A stretch of 64,000 nucleotides of DNA from Dendronalium phyllosphericum CENA369 (GTDB lineage: Bacteria; Cyanobacteriota; Cyanobacteriia; Cyanobacteriales; Nostocaceae), in the NCBI RefSeq assembly GCF_016056275.1, contig NZ_JAECZA010000231.1, positions 1,859 to 65,858 on the forward strand, written 5' to 3'. Of this stretch, positions 51,653-61,391 are shown piece by piece. Each line of letters begins with the position of its first letter. Position 1 is the stretch's first letter. The notes beneath the pieces are model-generated. The model was not told the origin of the DNA, did not search any database, and worked only from the letters and a program-made list of their open reading frames with translations. Position numbers and translations under genes: made by a program.

Positions 51653-51680
51653 GTAGAGACGCGATTAATCGCGTCTGTAC
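51653..51680. repeat. 28-bp palindrome, copy 1
   Basis: GTAGAGACGCGATT joined to AATCGCGTCTGTAC; one base off a perfect palindrome. Almost identical to 55373-55400. Flanked by TTGTCAG/CTGACAA heptamers. Confidence 0.8.
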
Positions 51681-51760
51681 AATTGTCAATTGTCAATTTT
51701 TCTACTGACAACTGACTAAGCACAACCTAAACAAGAAATATGCAACGGCTACATAGGTTT

Positions 51761-52498
51761 TCAGAGTTGTTGACCAAAGAGTTGTTGCACCTGCTGCCAA
51801 GCATCGGTTGCTGCTCTAGGATTATAGCTGGCGCGATGGTCGCAGAAAAATCCGTGGTCAGCTCCATCGTAGCGAAACACACGATGCGGAATGTTATTTT
51901 TTTCTAACTCTGCTTCTATTTCATTTACCTGTTCCGTAGGAATACTTTTATCTTCTGTACCAAATAAAGCATAGATTGTGCCTTTGATTTCTGGAGTGCG
52001 GGTAACAGTGGGAGCACCACCTCCGAATGTACGAGTAGTAATTCCAGCACCATAGAAAGAAGCAGTCGCTTTGATATCTGGTAATGTGGCAGCAAGATAT
52101 GCTACATGACCGCCAAAACAAAAGCCAATACAGCCAAAGCCATCTTTTTTGACTTGGGGAAGGCTTTTGAGGTAGTCAATTGCTGATTGAATATCGCTCA
52201 ATAACTCTGATGCTTTTGTTTGCATCGCGTAGCCTCTGCCAGTTTCGATATCTTGCGGAGTGTAACCAGTTTCAAAACCTGGGGCTTGGCGTTGGAAAAG
52301 TGCAGGTGCGATCGCAACATATCCTTCTTGAGCAATCCTTTCTGTAACTTCCCGAATGTGAATGTTAATGCCAAAAATCTCCTGTAACACTACAATTCCT
52401 GGGTAAGAGCCGGGTTCTTGGGGTTGCGCTAGGTAAGCCGCTATTTGGAAATTACCTTGCGAAAGGTTAACAGTTGTGGTTTGTATTGCCCGTGTCAT
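51761..52498 (-). CDS. Dienelactone hydrolase family protein
   Basis: A 245-residue alpha/beta-hydrolase of the dienelactone hydrolase type. The nucleophile elbow is GFCFGG (Cys in GCIGFCFGGHVAYL), Asp in FGTEDKSIP and His in RYDGADHGFFCDHRASY form the triad. Real dienelactone hydrolase acts in chlorocatechol breakdown, but such pathways are absent here, so the substrate is unknown. Divergent from the GntR gene. Start ATG 52498. Confidence 0.92.
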   Translation of the reverse strand: MTRAIQTTTVNLSQGNFQIAAYLAQPQEPGSYPGIVVLQEIFGINIHIREVTERIAQEGYVAIAPALFQRQAPGFETGYTPQDIETGRGYAMQTKASELLSDIQSAIDYLKSLPQVKKDGFGCIGFCFGGHVAYLAATLPDIKATASFYGAGITTRTFGGGAPTVTRTPEIKGTIYALFGTEDKSIPTEQVNEIEAELEKNNIPHRVFRYDGADHGFFCDHRASYNPRAATDAWQQVQQLFGQQL

Positions 52499-52709
52499 AA
52501 TATTTTTTACCAGTGCTGTTTAACTAGCAGTGTAATTATTTGATATAACTATGCCAGTATATACAGGCTGTTTCCAATCAAATTATCAATTTCCAAAAGT
52601 GAGTGCATTAGTAATTTCTCCTAGAAAAAATTCATGTTTAAATAAAATTTTTTACATATAGCAAATGCAGCTGGTCACTTGCTGCTACTAGTATTCAGGA
52701 GGTTTGGTG

Positions 52710-53693
52710 ATGATTCAATTCCGTATTCAGCCAGACAGCGAAATTCCCGCATCAGCCCAGCTGTTTAATCAAATTCGGTTTGCGATCGCTTCTCGGCAAT
52801 ATCCACCTGGTTACAAATTGCCAAGTACACGGGCGCTGGCAATGCAAACTGGGTTACACCGTAATACTATTAGCAAAGTATACCGCCAGTTAGAAGACGA
52901 TGGATTTGTGGAAAGTCTGGCTGGTTCGGGAATTTATGTGCGCGCTCAAGGTCACGAGGGCGGTAGCAAGCTGCAATCGCCAATTCTCAAACAACATCCC
53001 GACGCAGATAAAATTGTCCAGCAAGCACTAGACGAACTGCTCTCTCAAGGCTGTTCGCTCAATCAAGCTAGGGAGCTATTTTTAGCAGAAATTGATTGGC
53101 GTTTGCGTTGTAGCGCCCAGGTGTTGGTTGCTGTGCCATCTCATGATATGGGTGCTGGTGAATTAATGGTGTATGAGTTGGAACAAGCTCTGAAAATACC
53201 GATCCAGTTAGTAGCGATGGAAGAATTAATAGCTGTTCTAGATAAAACTACCTCGGCTACGGTGGTCACAAGTCGATATTTCATTCATGATGTGGAAGCG
53301 ATCGCAGCTCCCAAAGCTGTACGGGTAATTCCTCTGGATATCTACGACTACACGAAAGAACTTAACCTGCTCAAAACTCTCCCAAAACAAAATTGTGTGG
53401 GCATAGTTAGTCTCAGTTCTGGAATTGTCCGCGCTGCTGAAGTAATTCTCCACGGTTTACGCGGTGATGAAATACTGGTAATGACTTCCCAACCAAAAGA
53501 TGCTTACAAACTAAGCGCGATCGTTAAGCGAGCTGAAGTAATTATCAGCGATCAAGCCAGCTTTCCAGTGGTACAAGCAGCCGTACAAGCATCTATCGAA
53601 GATATTATTCGTCCGCCCAAGCTGATTAAGGTAGAAAATTACATCGGCACTAATTCAATTAACTTGTTAAAACGAGAACTAGGTTTAGGTTAA
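52710..53693 (+). CDS. GntR-family transcriptional regulator
   Basis: A 327-residue regulator. The winged-helix DNA-binding domain is at 1-80 (QIRFAIASRQYPPGYKLPST, RNTISKVYRQLEDDGFVESL). The larger C-terminal part (about 110-327) is not the aminotransferase of MocR proteins nor a clear UTRA domain. ATG 52710 is preceded by AGGAGG at 7 bp; GTG and TTG codons just upstream are in frame but too close to it. It may control the divergent dienelactone hydrolase gene (inference). Confidence 0.88.
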   Translation: MIQFRIQPDSEIPASAQLFNQIRFAIASRQYPPGYKLPSTRALAMQTGLHRNTISKVYRQLEDDGFVESLAGSGIYVRAQGHEGGSKLQSPILKQHPDADKIVQQALDELLSQGCSLNQARELFLAEIDWRLRCSAQVLVAVPSHDMGAGELMVYELEQALKIPIQLVAMEELIAVLDKTTSATVVTSRYFIHDVEAIAAPKAVRVIPLDIYDYTKELNLLKTLPKQNCVGIVSLSSGIVRAAEVILHGLRGDEILVMTSQPKDAYKLSAIVKRAEVIISDQASFPVVQAAVQASIEDIIRPPKLIKVENYIGTNSINLLKRELGLG

Positions 53694-53768
53694 CCCAAAG
53701 GTAGAAGAGAGCGAGATATATATAGGGGGAGAATGGCATAGAAAGACACATTTAAGAAATTTCCTCAA

Positions 53769-54440
53769 ATGGTTGTGAAAATGCACCCTTCCATTGGTCT
53801 AGTGGAAGCAATTAAGCAGCGTCGTGCTGCTCGATCTTTCAGAGGCGACCCCATTCCCGAAGCGATTTTGCAAGAAATTCTCGAACTAGGAATCCAAGCA
53901 CCATCCGGCTTTAACCTCCAACCTTGGCGATTTATTGTCGTTAGCAAGCAAGAAAATAAAGATAAACTCCAAGCTTGCGCTTTTAATCAGCGACAAGTGG
54001 GTGAAGCGCCAGTGGTGTTAATTTGTTGTGGCGATCGCCGGATAACGCAGATGGAATATATTACCTCTGTCATCCATCTAGGGGAAGATGCAGGGGCAAT
54101 GAATGATAGTTATGCAAATTATCTCCGTTCCAACATTCCTGAATTTTTTGCCAATCATTCCAGCTTTGAGACAATGGAAACTTGGACTAACCGCCATACA
54201 ATGTTAGCGGTAGCCTACATGACGATTGTGGCAAAAAGCTTTGGTATTGATAGCTGCCCAATGGAAGGATTTGACAGCGCTCAAGTCAAGGAAGCATTCC
54301 AAATTCCTGAAGAAGTGGATGTTTGCTGTTTGCTAGCACTTGGCTATCCTCAGGAACCTTTTAAGCAATATGGCGGCCGCTTCCCCAGCGACCGAGTTTT
54401 CTTTAACGAAAAATATAACGCACCTTTCCAATTCAGTTAA
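53769..54440 (+). CDS. Nitroreductase-family FMN oxidoreductase
   Basis: A 223-residue flavoprotein with the nitroreductase fold: EAIKQRRAARSFRGDPIPEA (FMN-binding Arg/Ser), GIQAPSGFNLQPWRFIVVS, and the late SCPMEGFD and LLALGYPQEP motifs. Such enzymes reduce nitro compounds, quinones or enoyl groups using NAD(P)H. It is 75 bp after the GntR gene in the same direction and overlaps the next gene tail by 4 bp. Confidence 0.9.
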   Translation: MVVKMHPSIGLVEAIKQRRAARSFRGDPIPEAILQEILELGIQAPSGFNLQPWRFIVVSKQENKDKLQACAFNQRQVGEAPVVLICCGDRRITQMEYITSVIHLGEDAGAMNDSYANYLRSNIPEFFANHSSFETMETWTNRHTMLAVAYMTIVAKSFGIDSCPMEGFDSAQVKEAFQIPEEVDVCCLLALGYPQEPFKQYGGRFPSDRVFFNEKYNAPFQFS

Positions 54441-55357
54441 CTGATTTGCAGTTCTGGTGTGGGAATTTGCAAAAACTCTCGCACCCGCCGCAAGTAAGTT
54501 GGTGCATCTTCCAGCATTGGGAAATGCGCTGTATTGGGAATAACGACAAACTCAACTTTGTCGTTGAATGCAGCTGCTTGACGACCCATCTGAGCGGGAA
54601 TAATTTTGTCATACTCCCCTGAGACCATCAGAGTTGGCACTGTCAACTTAGCAAACTCTTGCGGCATCACTTCAGCTTGGGCTTGACTAACAGAAGTAAA
54701 AATTGTTCCCAAAGCTGCATCATAATCTGCTTCGAGAAAATCTTGCAAAAAAGCTTGGCGTTCCGCGGCTGGTATGGGACTGTGCAAAAATCTCGCCATA
54801 AACATCCTGTCAACAAATGGTATTTTTCCTAACCATTTGGGACGGAATTTAACTACATAGCCCCCAAATTTATGAAAAGCTGTAAAGGCTTTTTCGTCAT
54901 ATTCAAAAACTCCGCTACAAGTTAGAATTCCTTTTTCCACTTTTTGGGGATAGCGGTTAAAAAACATAGTGGCTACAGAAGCACCCATAGAATGAGCATT
55001 GACAAAGACACGCTGGAGGTGCAACTCATCCAACAAAGCTGCTAAGTCCTCAGCATACTCTTCCATTTCATAGGTTAACTCTTTGATTGCTGCTGATTCT
55101 TCTTGAAGAGACTGAGACTCAACAACAGATTCGCTAGCTTGGGCGATGGTTGGTTTGCCACTAGAACGCCCAAATCCTCGCATATCGTAGAGTAAACAAT
55201 CAAATTGCTCTACTAAAGCCTCAGCAGTGCTTCTCCAATACCTAGCCGAACCAGCCCAACCATGAACGAACACCATCACTGGCTTAACCAAAGAACTAGA
55301 GGGTTCTTTCACCCACTCGTAATAATGCTTAATGCCACGAACGTTAATAAAAGACAT
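54437..55357 (-). CDS. Alpha/beta hydrolase
   Basis: A 306-residue alpha/beta-fold hydrolase. Oxyanion-loop motif VFVHGWAGSARYW near residues 28-40, DMRGFGRSSG near 58-67, nucleophile Ser in VNAHSMGASVATMFF, acid in VSGEYDKIIP and His in NTAHFPMLEDA. An insertion around 75-95 is acidic. Substrate not deducible. It converges on the nitroreductase, the two coding ends overlapping by 4 bp. Confidence 0.9.
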   Translation of the reverse strand: MSFINVRGIKHYYEWVKEPSSSLVKPVMVFVHGWAGSARYWRSTAEALVEQFDCLLYDMRGFGRSSGKPTIAQASESVVESQSLQEESAAIKELTYEMEEYAEDLAALLDELHLQRVFVNAHSMGASVATMFFNRYPQKVEKGILTCSGVFEYDEKAFTAFHKFGGYVVKFRPKWLGKIPFVDRMFMARFLHSPIPAAERQAFLQDFLEADYDAALGTIFTSVSQAQAEVMPQEFAKLTVPTLMVSGEYDKIIPAQMGRQAAAFNDKVEFVVIPNTAHFPMLEDAPTYLRRVREFLQIPTPELQIS

Positions 55358-55372
55358 TTTTTAAAATTAGTA

Positions 55373-55400
55373 GTAGAGACGCGATTAATCGCGTCTCTAC
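55373..55400. repeat. 28-bp perfect palindrome, copy 2
   Basis: GTAGAGACGCGATT joined to AATCGCGTCTCTAC; exact self-complement. Same unit as 51653-51680. Lies 16 bp upstream of the hydrolase start codon. Confidence 0.8.
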
Positions 55401-55440
55401 AATAGTTAGGAGTTTTAAATTAATTCTACACTCCTAACTG

Positions 55441-55633
55441 TACTCAGCAACGCCACTTGATGCCAGTCCGCTCAAGTCGGGAGACCCGCCCACGCGGCTG
55501 GCTCCTCTACTTGGGGAGACCCCAAGACCCTAAAGGGTTCGGCAGTTACTCCACTTGGGGAAACCCCAAGACTGTACTGCCTCACCGCAGTGGCTCCTCA
55601 GCACTCAGCACTCAGCACTCAGCACTCAGCACT
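55441..55633. repeat. Complex repeat block ending in five CAGCACT heptamers
   Basis: CTCAGCAACGCCACTTGATG, two copies of ACTTGGGGA(G/A)A(C)CCCAAGAC (55509-55527 and 55553-55571), then five perfect CAGCACT units (55599-55633). Shares its start and end motifs with 41167-41240. Lies between the hydrolase and clpX. Confidence 0.8.
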
Positions 55634-55637
55634 TAAT

Positions 55638-56978
55638 TTATGCCGATTCTGGCTTAGGTAGCGAAGATGGGTGTACTATCAGTTCCGCCGTTGAGCGTTT
55701 CTCAACCATCTCCCGCGTAACTGTACAGCGAGTCACATCCTTACGAGACGGCAACTCGTACATCACATCAAGCATCAGTTCTTCCACAATGCCCCGCAGT
55801 GCTCTAGCGCCAGTTTTACGACGGTAGGCTTCTTGCGCGATCGCTGTCAAGGCTTCTGGTTTAAATTCTAATTGGACGTTATCCATCTTCAGCAGCTTTT
55901 GGTACTGCTTCACCAAGGCGCTACGCGGTTGTGTGAGAATCGCCATCAGCGCTTCTTCATCCAGGGGATCTACCACCGCTACCATTGGCACTCGTCCAAT
56001 AAATTCGGGAATCATGCCAAATTTCACCAAGTCATCGGGTTCTAGATAACGGAGAGTATCAGCAGTCCGCTTTTCTTTCGATTGTCCTTCTCCTGGTTGG
56101 ACAAATCCTATTGACTTTTTGCCTGCTCTCTGCTCTACCACTTTCTCTAAGCCGACAAAGGCTCCGCCACAGACGAAGAGAATATTGCTGGTATCAATCT
56201 GGATGCAGTCTTGATAAGGATGCTTGCGTCCTCCCTGAGGTGGTACGTTAGCGACTGTTCCTTCTAACATTTTCAACAAAGCTTGCTGCACGCCTTCGCC
56301 GGAGACATCTCGTGTAATTGAGGGATTTTCACTCTTGCGGGCAATTTTGTCTATTTCGTCGATGTAGATAATGCCGCGTTGTGCTTCCTCTACATCTAAA
56401 TCTGCTACTTGTAACAGTCGCAGCAAGATATTTTCTACATCTTCTCCGACATATCCTGCTTCTGTCAGCGTCGTGGCATCAGCGACAGCAAACGGTACAT
56501 CCAGAATTTTGGCCAAGGTTTGCGCTAAGAGAGTCTTGCCACAGCCTGTCGGCCCGATTAACAGAATATTGGACTTTTGCAGTTCTACAGCATCATCGGC
56601 TACGCCTTTGCCATTGCCTTTGGATTGAAGGATTGCCAGCCGCTTGTAGTGATTGTAAACCGCAACTGATAGCACCTTCTTAGCTTCATCTTGACCGATA
56701 ACGTGTTCGTCTAGGTACTTCTTAATCTCTCTGGGTTTGGGTATTTGATTAAACGAGAGATTAGAAGAGCGAGCGCGGCGTTTTTGTGGTGGTTCTGACT
56801 TGGGTGCTGGTTGGGAAGCTGCACCGTTTGTGTCGAGTAACTCCTCATCTAGTATTTCATTACACAAGTCTACGCATTCATCGCAGATGTAGACTCCCGG
56901 GCCTGCGATCAACTTACGCACCTGCTCTTGAGACTTGCCACAAAACGAACATTTTAAATGGGAGTCGTACTTAGACAT
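55638..56978 (-). CDS. clpX: ATP-dependent Clp protease ATP-binding subunit ClpX
   Basis: A 446-residue AAA+ unfoldase that feeds substrates to ClpP. Zinc-binding domain with Cys10, Cys13, Cys32 and Cys35; Walker A GPTGCGKT; pore loop GYVGED; Walker [12 protein letters not shown]; sensor [20 protein letters not shown]. The linker has a Ser/Arg/Pro-rich insert near 50-75. It is 9 bp downstream of clpP on the same strand, so clpP-clpX is one operon. Start ATG 56978. Confidence 0.98.
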   Translation of the reverse strand: MSKYDSHLKCSFCGKSQEQVRKLIAGPGVYICDECVDLCNEILDEELLDTNGAASQPAPKSEPPQKRRARSSNLSFNQIPKPREIKKYLDEHVIGQDEAKKVLSVAVYNHYKRLAILQSKGNGKGVADDAVELQKSNILLIGPTGCGKTLLAQTLAKILDVPFAVADATTLTEAGYVGEDVENILLRLLQVADLDVEEAQRGIIYIDEIDKIARKSENPSITRDVSGEGVQQALLKMLEGTVANVPPQGGRKHPYQDCIQIDTSNILFVCGGAFVGLEKVVEQRAGKKSIGFVQPGEGQSKEKRTADTLRYLEPDDLVKFGMIPEFIGRVPMVAVVDPLDEEALMAILTQPRSALVKQYQKLLKMDNVQLEFKPEALTAIAQEAYRRKTGARALRGIVEELMLDVMYELPSRKDVTRCTVTREMVEKRSTAELIVHPSSLPKPESA

Positions 56979-56987
56979 ACCAGCCTC

Positions 56988-57686
56988 TTATTTCACAATG
57001 GTGACGTTTTCCCCTGCGGTGGGAAGATTTTGTCTGGAGATGACTTGATCGATCAAGCCGTAATTTTTAGCCTCTTCTGCCGACATAAAAAAGTCGCGTT
57101 CGGTATCTGCTTCGATTCTTTCTAGAGGTTGACCAGTGTGACTAGCCAGTAACTGATTCAACTTAGCCTTAATATAAAGAATTTCCCTTGCTTGAATTTC
57201 TATGTCAATGGCTTGACCTTGAGCGCCACCCAGCGGTTGGTGAATCATGATTCGGGAGTCAGGCAGAGACATCCGCTTACCCGCAGTTCCTGCTGTCAGT
57301 AAAAATGCCCCCATGCTCGCGGCTAATCCAAAACATATGGTAACAACATCGGGACGAATTTGCTGAATTGTATCATAGATTGCCATCCCTGCGTAGACAG
57401 AGCCGCCAGGAGAATTGATGTACAGTTGAATATCTTTTTCTGAGTCTTCAGCATCTAGAAATAGCAACTGAGCAACAATTGAGTTGGCAACGGCATCATC
57501 TATAGGCGTTCCCAAAAATATAATCCGCTCTCGCAGTAGGCGGGAGTAGATGTCGAAAGCCCTTTCTCCCATACCGGATTGTTCTACCACCATCGGCACG
57601 ATGTTGCTAAAACCACTCATGTGGGAGTAAATTCCAATTCGACTTGAGTTGCTAATAGGGTAATTTCCCGACTGCGATGTAAGCAT
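56988..57686 (-). CDS. clpP: ATP-dependent Clp protease proteolytic subunit ClpP
   Basis: A 232-residue serine protease subunit. Ser124 in [10 protein letters not shown] and His149 in [10 protein letters not shown] are the catalytic pair; the Asp is in a later helix. Cyanobacteria have several ClpP and ClpR paralogues; this one, adjacent to clpX and tig, is the ClpP that pairs with ClpX. The N-terminal 22 residues (before [12 protein letters not shown]) may not be needed, so ATG 57620 is an alternative start. Upstream is a hairpin (57826-57877). Confidence 0.97.
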   Translation of the reverse strand: MLTSQSGNYPISNSSRIGIYSHMSGFSNIVPMVVEQSGMGERAFDIYSRLLRERIIFLGTPIDDAVANSIVAQLLFLDAEDSEKDIQLYINSPGGSVYAGMAIYDTIQQIRPDVVTICFGLAASMGAFLLTAGTAGKRMSLPDSRIMIHQPLGGAQGQAIDIEIQAREILYIKAKLNQLLASHTGQPLERIEADTERDFFMSAEEAKNYGLIDQVISRQNLPTAGENVTIVK

Positions 57687-57825
57687 ATAAGAACATTTGA
57701 CAATAAAATAGGACAGGTTTTGGCAGCTAGTACCGCCTTTTTAAGGGATGCGATTTCTATTTGAGGTATGTGTTAACCATTATGCCTCATCTATAATTCT
57801 TCTCGTGTAACACACTATCAGGCTC

Positions 57826-57877
57826 AGGCGGTAATATCTGCTGCAATTTATTGAAGATTGCGTAAATATTCCGCCTT
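57826..57877 (-). promoter_or_regulatory. Imperfect hairpin in the tig-clpP gap
   Basis: AGGCGGTAATAT (57826-57837) can pair with ATATTCCGCCTT (57866-57877) with one bulged base, in the 252-bp gap between tig and clpP. It could act in differential expression of the two genes. There is no T run. Confidence 0.35.
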
Positions 57878-57938
57878 AAGCAATGCTTCATGCTGAGTAA
57901 ACATTTGTAATACTCATGACTCAGCACCGAACAATTTA

Positions 57939-59402
57939 TTATCCTTGTATTGATTCTGTAGTAGCTGTGGTGCTTTCTTCCTCAGTCTGAGGTTCAGTTG
58001 TCTGGGACTGTGCGAGTTCAGCTGTTGTTTCCTCATTAGAACTCAAAGATTCTGTTTCGGATGCAGCGCTTAAAGAACCTTCAGGTACAAGTTCGACTGA
58101 TGAGTGTTCTAAAAGCCAATCAATGATTTTTTCAGTTAACAGTTCGTTTTCCACCACTGATTGCAGCCTCTCTTCGTCGATGTCTTCGTTGGGATACTGC
58201 TGCAACAGTTCTGTGACTCTAGCTTGAATTTCTTGGGGTGTCACCTCAATGGACTCGCGTTTGCTGACTTCTCGCAATCCTAAGGATCTTTTCAGGCGTT
58301 CTATGGCCTCAGTGCGCGATCGCTCCCGTAACTGAGGAATAATATCTTGAGTGAACAACTTTTTCACATCTAGTCCTTGCTGAGAAAGCCGGACTGCTGT
58401 CTGAGTCAGCATCGCGTCTACTTCTTGCTCGATCAGTGTTTGTGGCAAGTCTACTTCCACGTGCTTGAGCAATTCCCCTAACAAAGCTTCCTGCTTATTG
58501 TTTTTGGTTTTGTCCTCAGCTTCTTTTTGATATCGCTCTTCCAAAGACGCGCGCAACTCATCCAAGGTGTTGAAGTCGCTAATTTCTTGAGCGAAGTCAT
58601 CATTTAATTCTGGTAGCTCTTTTTCCTTGATTTCTTTCAGCGTCACTGTAAACAGCGCTGGTTTTCCAGCTAGTTCTTCGTTGGCATAAGGATCTGGAAA
58701 CTGAGCCGAAATTTCTTTAGTTTCCCCAGGATTCAACCCTACCATCCCCAAGACAAAACCCGGAATAAACTTATCTTCTTGCAATTCCACTTGAAAATCA
58801 GTCGCTTCACCTCCCGGAATTGGCGTTGGTTCGGCTGTTTCATCGTCACCCTCACCTTTGGCGAGTACACCTTTAAAATCGACTACAGCCACATCACCAA
58901 TTTGAGCCGCGCGTCCTTCCACAGGAATCAAGGTGGCCATTTCTTGACGTTCCTTTTCCAGAACCTTCTCCACCTGAGTCGGGTCGTACTTGATTTCCTC
59001 TGCTTTGGCTTGCAAATCCGTGTACTGCACTAAATTTACTTCTGGTTCCACATCCACAGCCGCAGCAAAGGTCAAAGGTTTCCCAGGTTCATAATTATTA
59101 ATCAATTCCTCAAACGAAGTTCGCAATTGCGGTTGACCAATTGCCGGAATCGCTTCTTGTTTGACTGCTTTCTCAATACCATCTTGAATTAGTTCTTCCA
59201 GCGCCGCTGCCTTAATTCGAGTTACGCCTAAACGCTGTAGTAATATTTGCCGGGGTACTTTGCCTTTACGAAACCCAGGAATATTTGTACTACTTGTTAA
59301 GTTTTTAATTACCTGTTCGTAAGTTTGCTTGGTAATTTCTGGCGTAATCTCTATTTCCAAACCAATTTGGCTGGCGGGAAGTTTCTCCTGGGTGACTTTC
59401 AT
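57939..59402 (-). CDS. tig: Trigger factor
   Basis: A 487-residue ribosome-bound chaperone and peptidyl-prolyl isomerase. The ribosome-binding signature is GFRKGKVPRQIL near residues 44-55; the PPIase domain spans about 165-260 (GDVAVVDFKGVLAKGEGDD); the helical C-terminal domain follows. A Ser/Thr/Glu-rich tail (about 445-487) extends past the usual end and is probably disordered. It is upstream of clpP-clpX on the same strand; this order is common. ATG 59402. Confidence 0.97.
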   Translation of the reverse strand: MKVTQEKLPASQIGLEIEITPEITKQTYEQVIKNLTSSTNIPGFRKGKVPRQILLQRLGVTRIKAAALEELIQDGIEKAVKQEAIPAIGQPQLRTSFEELINNYEPGKPLTFAAAVDVEPEVNLVQYTDLQAKAEEIKYDPTQVEKVLEKERQEMATLIPVEGRAAQIGDVAVVDFKGVLAKGEGDDETAEPTPIPGGEATDFQVELQEDKFIPGFVLGMVGLNPGETKEISAQFPDPYANEELAGKPALFTVTLKEIKEKELPELNDDFAQEISDFNTLDELRASLEERYQKEAEDKTKNNKQEALLGELLKHVEVDLPQTLIEQEVDAMLTQTAVRLSQQGLDVKKLFTQDIIPQLRERSRTEAIERLKRSLGLREVSKRESIEVTPQEIQARVTELLQQYPNEDIDEERLQSVVENELLTEKIIDWLLEHSSVELVPEGSLSAASETESLSSNEETTAELAQSQTTEPQTEEESTTATTESIQG

Positions 59403-60196
59403 GCTTAGTTTCTATTTTCTGGTATTTTTAGTTCTTTTGTGAGTTGATGTCTCTTGGTGAGGATAAGAGGTATCCATCAGGCATGTCATGAAATCCAAAT
59501 AATGGATCGATGCCCTTCAGTAGATATCCAGTGTACTGCCAATGGCAAAGGACTGGACACTTTACCGAAATAACTTAACCCATTCGCAAGGATTGAGAAC
59601 TGGGTACAGACAACTCTCACTTTATTCCCTTTTCCCTGTCTTTTTCAGTCCGCGATCGCCAATAAACTGGACTTGTGACTCAGAAGGCTAACACCGTGAT
59701 ATCCTGGTTATCAACTAGCTAGACTCCAATACTTTCTTTATAATTGGCTCTGTCTGCCTTGTGTAACTCAGCCTAGCTACTGTTTTAGCGTCAGGCTTAG
59801 TTTTCTCCTGTGCGAGTTGAAGTACATTTGGATCGTAGTATATCTAATGTTCTGCCAAACAACTTGACAGGCAAGATATTTATTTAATTTAAAAATTGAA
59901 GATATGTACCAAAATTCAAGTGTAAATACTTCAGTTATCTACTGAACTATAGTTTGGTGTATGATAATATATATTTTTTTAGATTTGTAGTAGATTTGAA
60001 AAGTAATTATTGTAAGTTTCAATAACACTTAACAGATTTAAGCTAAAGAATAAATGTATCCCTGGAATAAAGTTCAAGTATAGTTAAAAAAACTTTATTA
60101 GAAGTCTACTATTGTAATTTAAAAAATCAGTATGGATAGACTATAAATTGTTCTAAAAAATTAATCGCACATAACCTCTTAAAGGAGGAAGTAAAT
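59403..60196. other. Divergent promoter region of tig and asd
   Basis: About 795 bp, AT-rich on the asd side, no gene. AAAGGAGG at 60180-60187 is the asd ribosome site. Promoters for both directions must lie here; I could not place them confidently. Confidence 0.55.
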
Positions 60197-61240
60197 TTGA
60201 CGAAATCCTATCGTGTAGCTATTTTGGGAGCGACTGGTGCTGTAGGCACAGAGTTGCTGGAATTACTGGAGCAACGGAATTTTCCGGTTTCAGATTTGAA
60301 GTTGTTAGCTTCAGAAAGAAGTGTCGGGCGAACACTACAATTTAAAGGAGAAAATCTCCCCATAGAGTCAGTAAGCGATCGCGCCTTTGAAAATGTAGAT
60401 TTGGTACTAGCTAGTGCAGGTGGTTCCACATCAAAAACTTGGGCAGCAATTGCAGTCGAAAAAGGTGCAGTAGTCATCGATAATTCCAGCGCCTTTCGGA
60501 TGAACCCGGAAGTTCCTTTAGTGGTTCCAGAGGTGAATCCCCAAGCCGCTGCTAATCATCAAGGAATTATTGCTAATCCCAATTGCACGACAATCTTAAT
60601 GGCAGTAGCAGTCTGGCCCTTGCATCAAGTAAAATCAGTGCAACGAATTGTCGCTGCAACCTATCAATCAGCTAGTGGTGCTGGTGCTAAAGCCATGGCA
60701 GAAGTCAAAAATCAAGCCAATGCCATCTTACAAGGACACTCGCCAGTCGCTGAAGTATTGCCTTACCCGTTAGCATTTAATTTATTTCCTCATAACTCGC
60801 CCTTGAATGATTTCGGGTACTGTGAAGAAGAAATGAAAATGGTCAACGAAACCCGAAAAATCTTTGGTACGCAAGAAATTAGAATCACTGCAACTTGTGT
60901 ACGGGTTCCCGTACTTCGCGCCCATTCGGAAGCAATTAATCTAGAATTTGAGGAACCTTTTAGTCCAGATGAAGCAAGAGATATTCTCAGTCGTTCTCCT
61001 GGCGTGAAATTGTTAGAAGATTGGGAAAGCAATTATTTTCCCATGCCTATTGAAGCTACAGGCAAAGACGAAGTTTTAGTAGGTAGAATTCGTCAAGATA
61101 TTTCCCATCCTCACGGTTTGGAACTATGGCTTTGTGGCGATCAAATACGTAAAGGCGCAGCACTGAATGCAGTACAAATTGCCGAGTTGCTCGTAGAGAA
61201 AAATCTACTTAAACCTGCACAAGTATATGTTTCAAGATAG
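60197..61240 (+). CDS. asd: Aspartate-semialdehyde dehydrogenase
   Basis: A 347-residue NADP-dependent enzyme reducing aspartyl phosphate to aspartate semialdehyde, the branch point to lysine, diaminopimelate, methionine and threonine. The N-terminal GATGAVGTELLELL binds NADP; Cys130 in NPNCTTILM is the nucleophile; the later RVPVLRAHSEAINLEFE carries substrate and catalytic residues. TTG 60197 is the start, following AAAGGAGG by 9 bases. Likely co-regulated with dapA. Confidence 0.97.
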   Translation: MTKSYRVAILGATGAVGTELLELLEQRNFPVSDLKLLASERSVGRTLQFKGENLPIESVSDRAFENVDLVLASAGGSTSKTWAAIAVEKGAVVIDNSSAFRMNPEVPLVVPEVNPQAAANHQGIIANPNCTTILMAVAVWPLHQVKSVQRIVAATYQSASGAGAKAMAEVKNQANAILQGHSPVAEVLPYPLAFNLFPHNSPLNDFGYCEEEMKMVNETRKIFGTQEIRITATCVRVPVLRAHSEAINLEFEEPFSPDEARDILSRSPGVKLLEDWESNYFPMPIEATGKDEVLVGRIRQDISHPHGLELWLCGDQIRKGAALNAVQIAELLVEKNLLKPAQVYVSR

Positions 61241-61391
61241 TTGTCAGTAGTCAGTAGTCAGTTGTTAGACATAAGCAACTGACCACTAACAAATGTGCGA
61301 ATTACGCTTGAAAGCTATTGGCAAATAGGTTATTAAAATAAAAACCACCAAAGCAGATAAAACAGTTTGGGTAATTAGGAGTGAAAAAAGG

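Noticed and set aside
55599-55633. Possible CRISPR array
   Set aside because: The units are 7-bp head-to-tail heptamers without spacers; the same holds for the arrays at 3868, 7270, 7413 and 33793.
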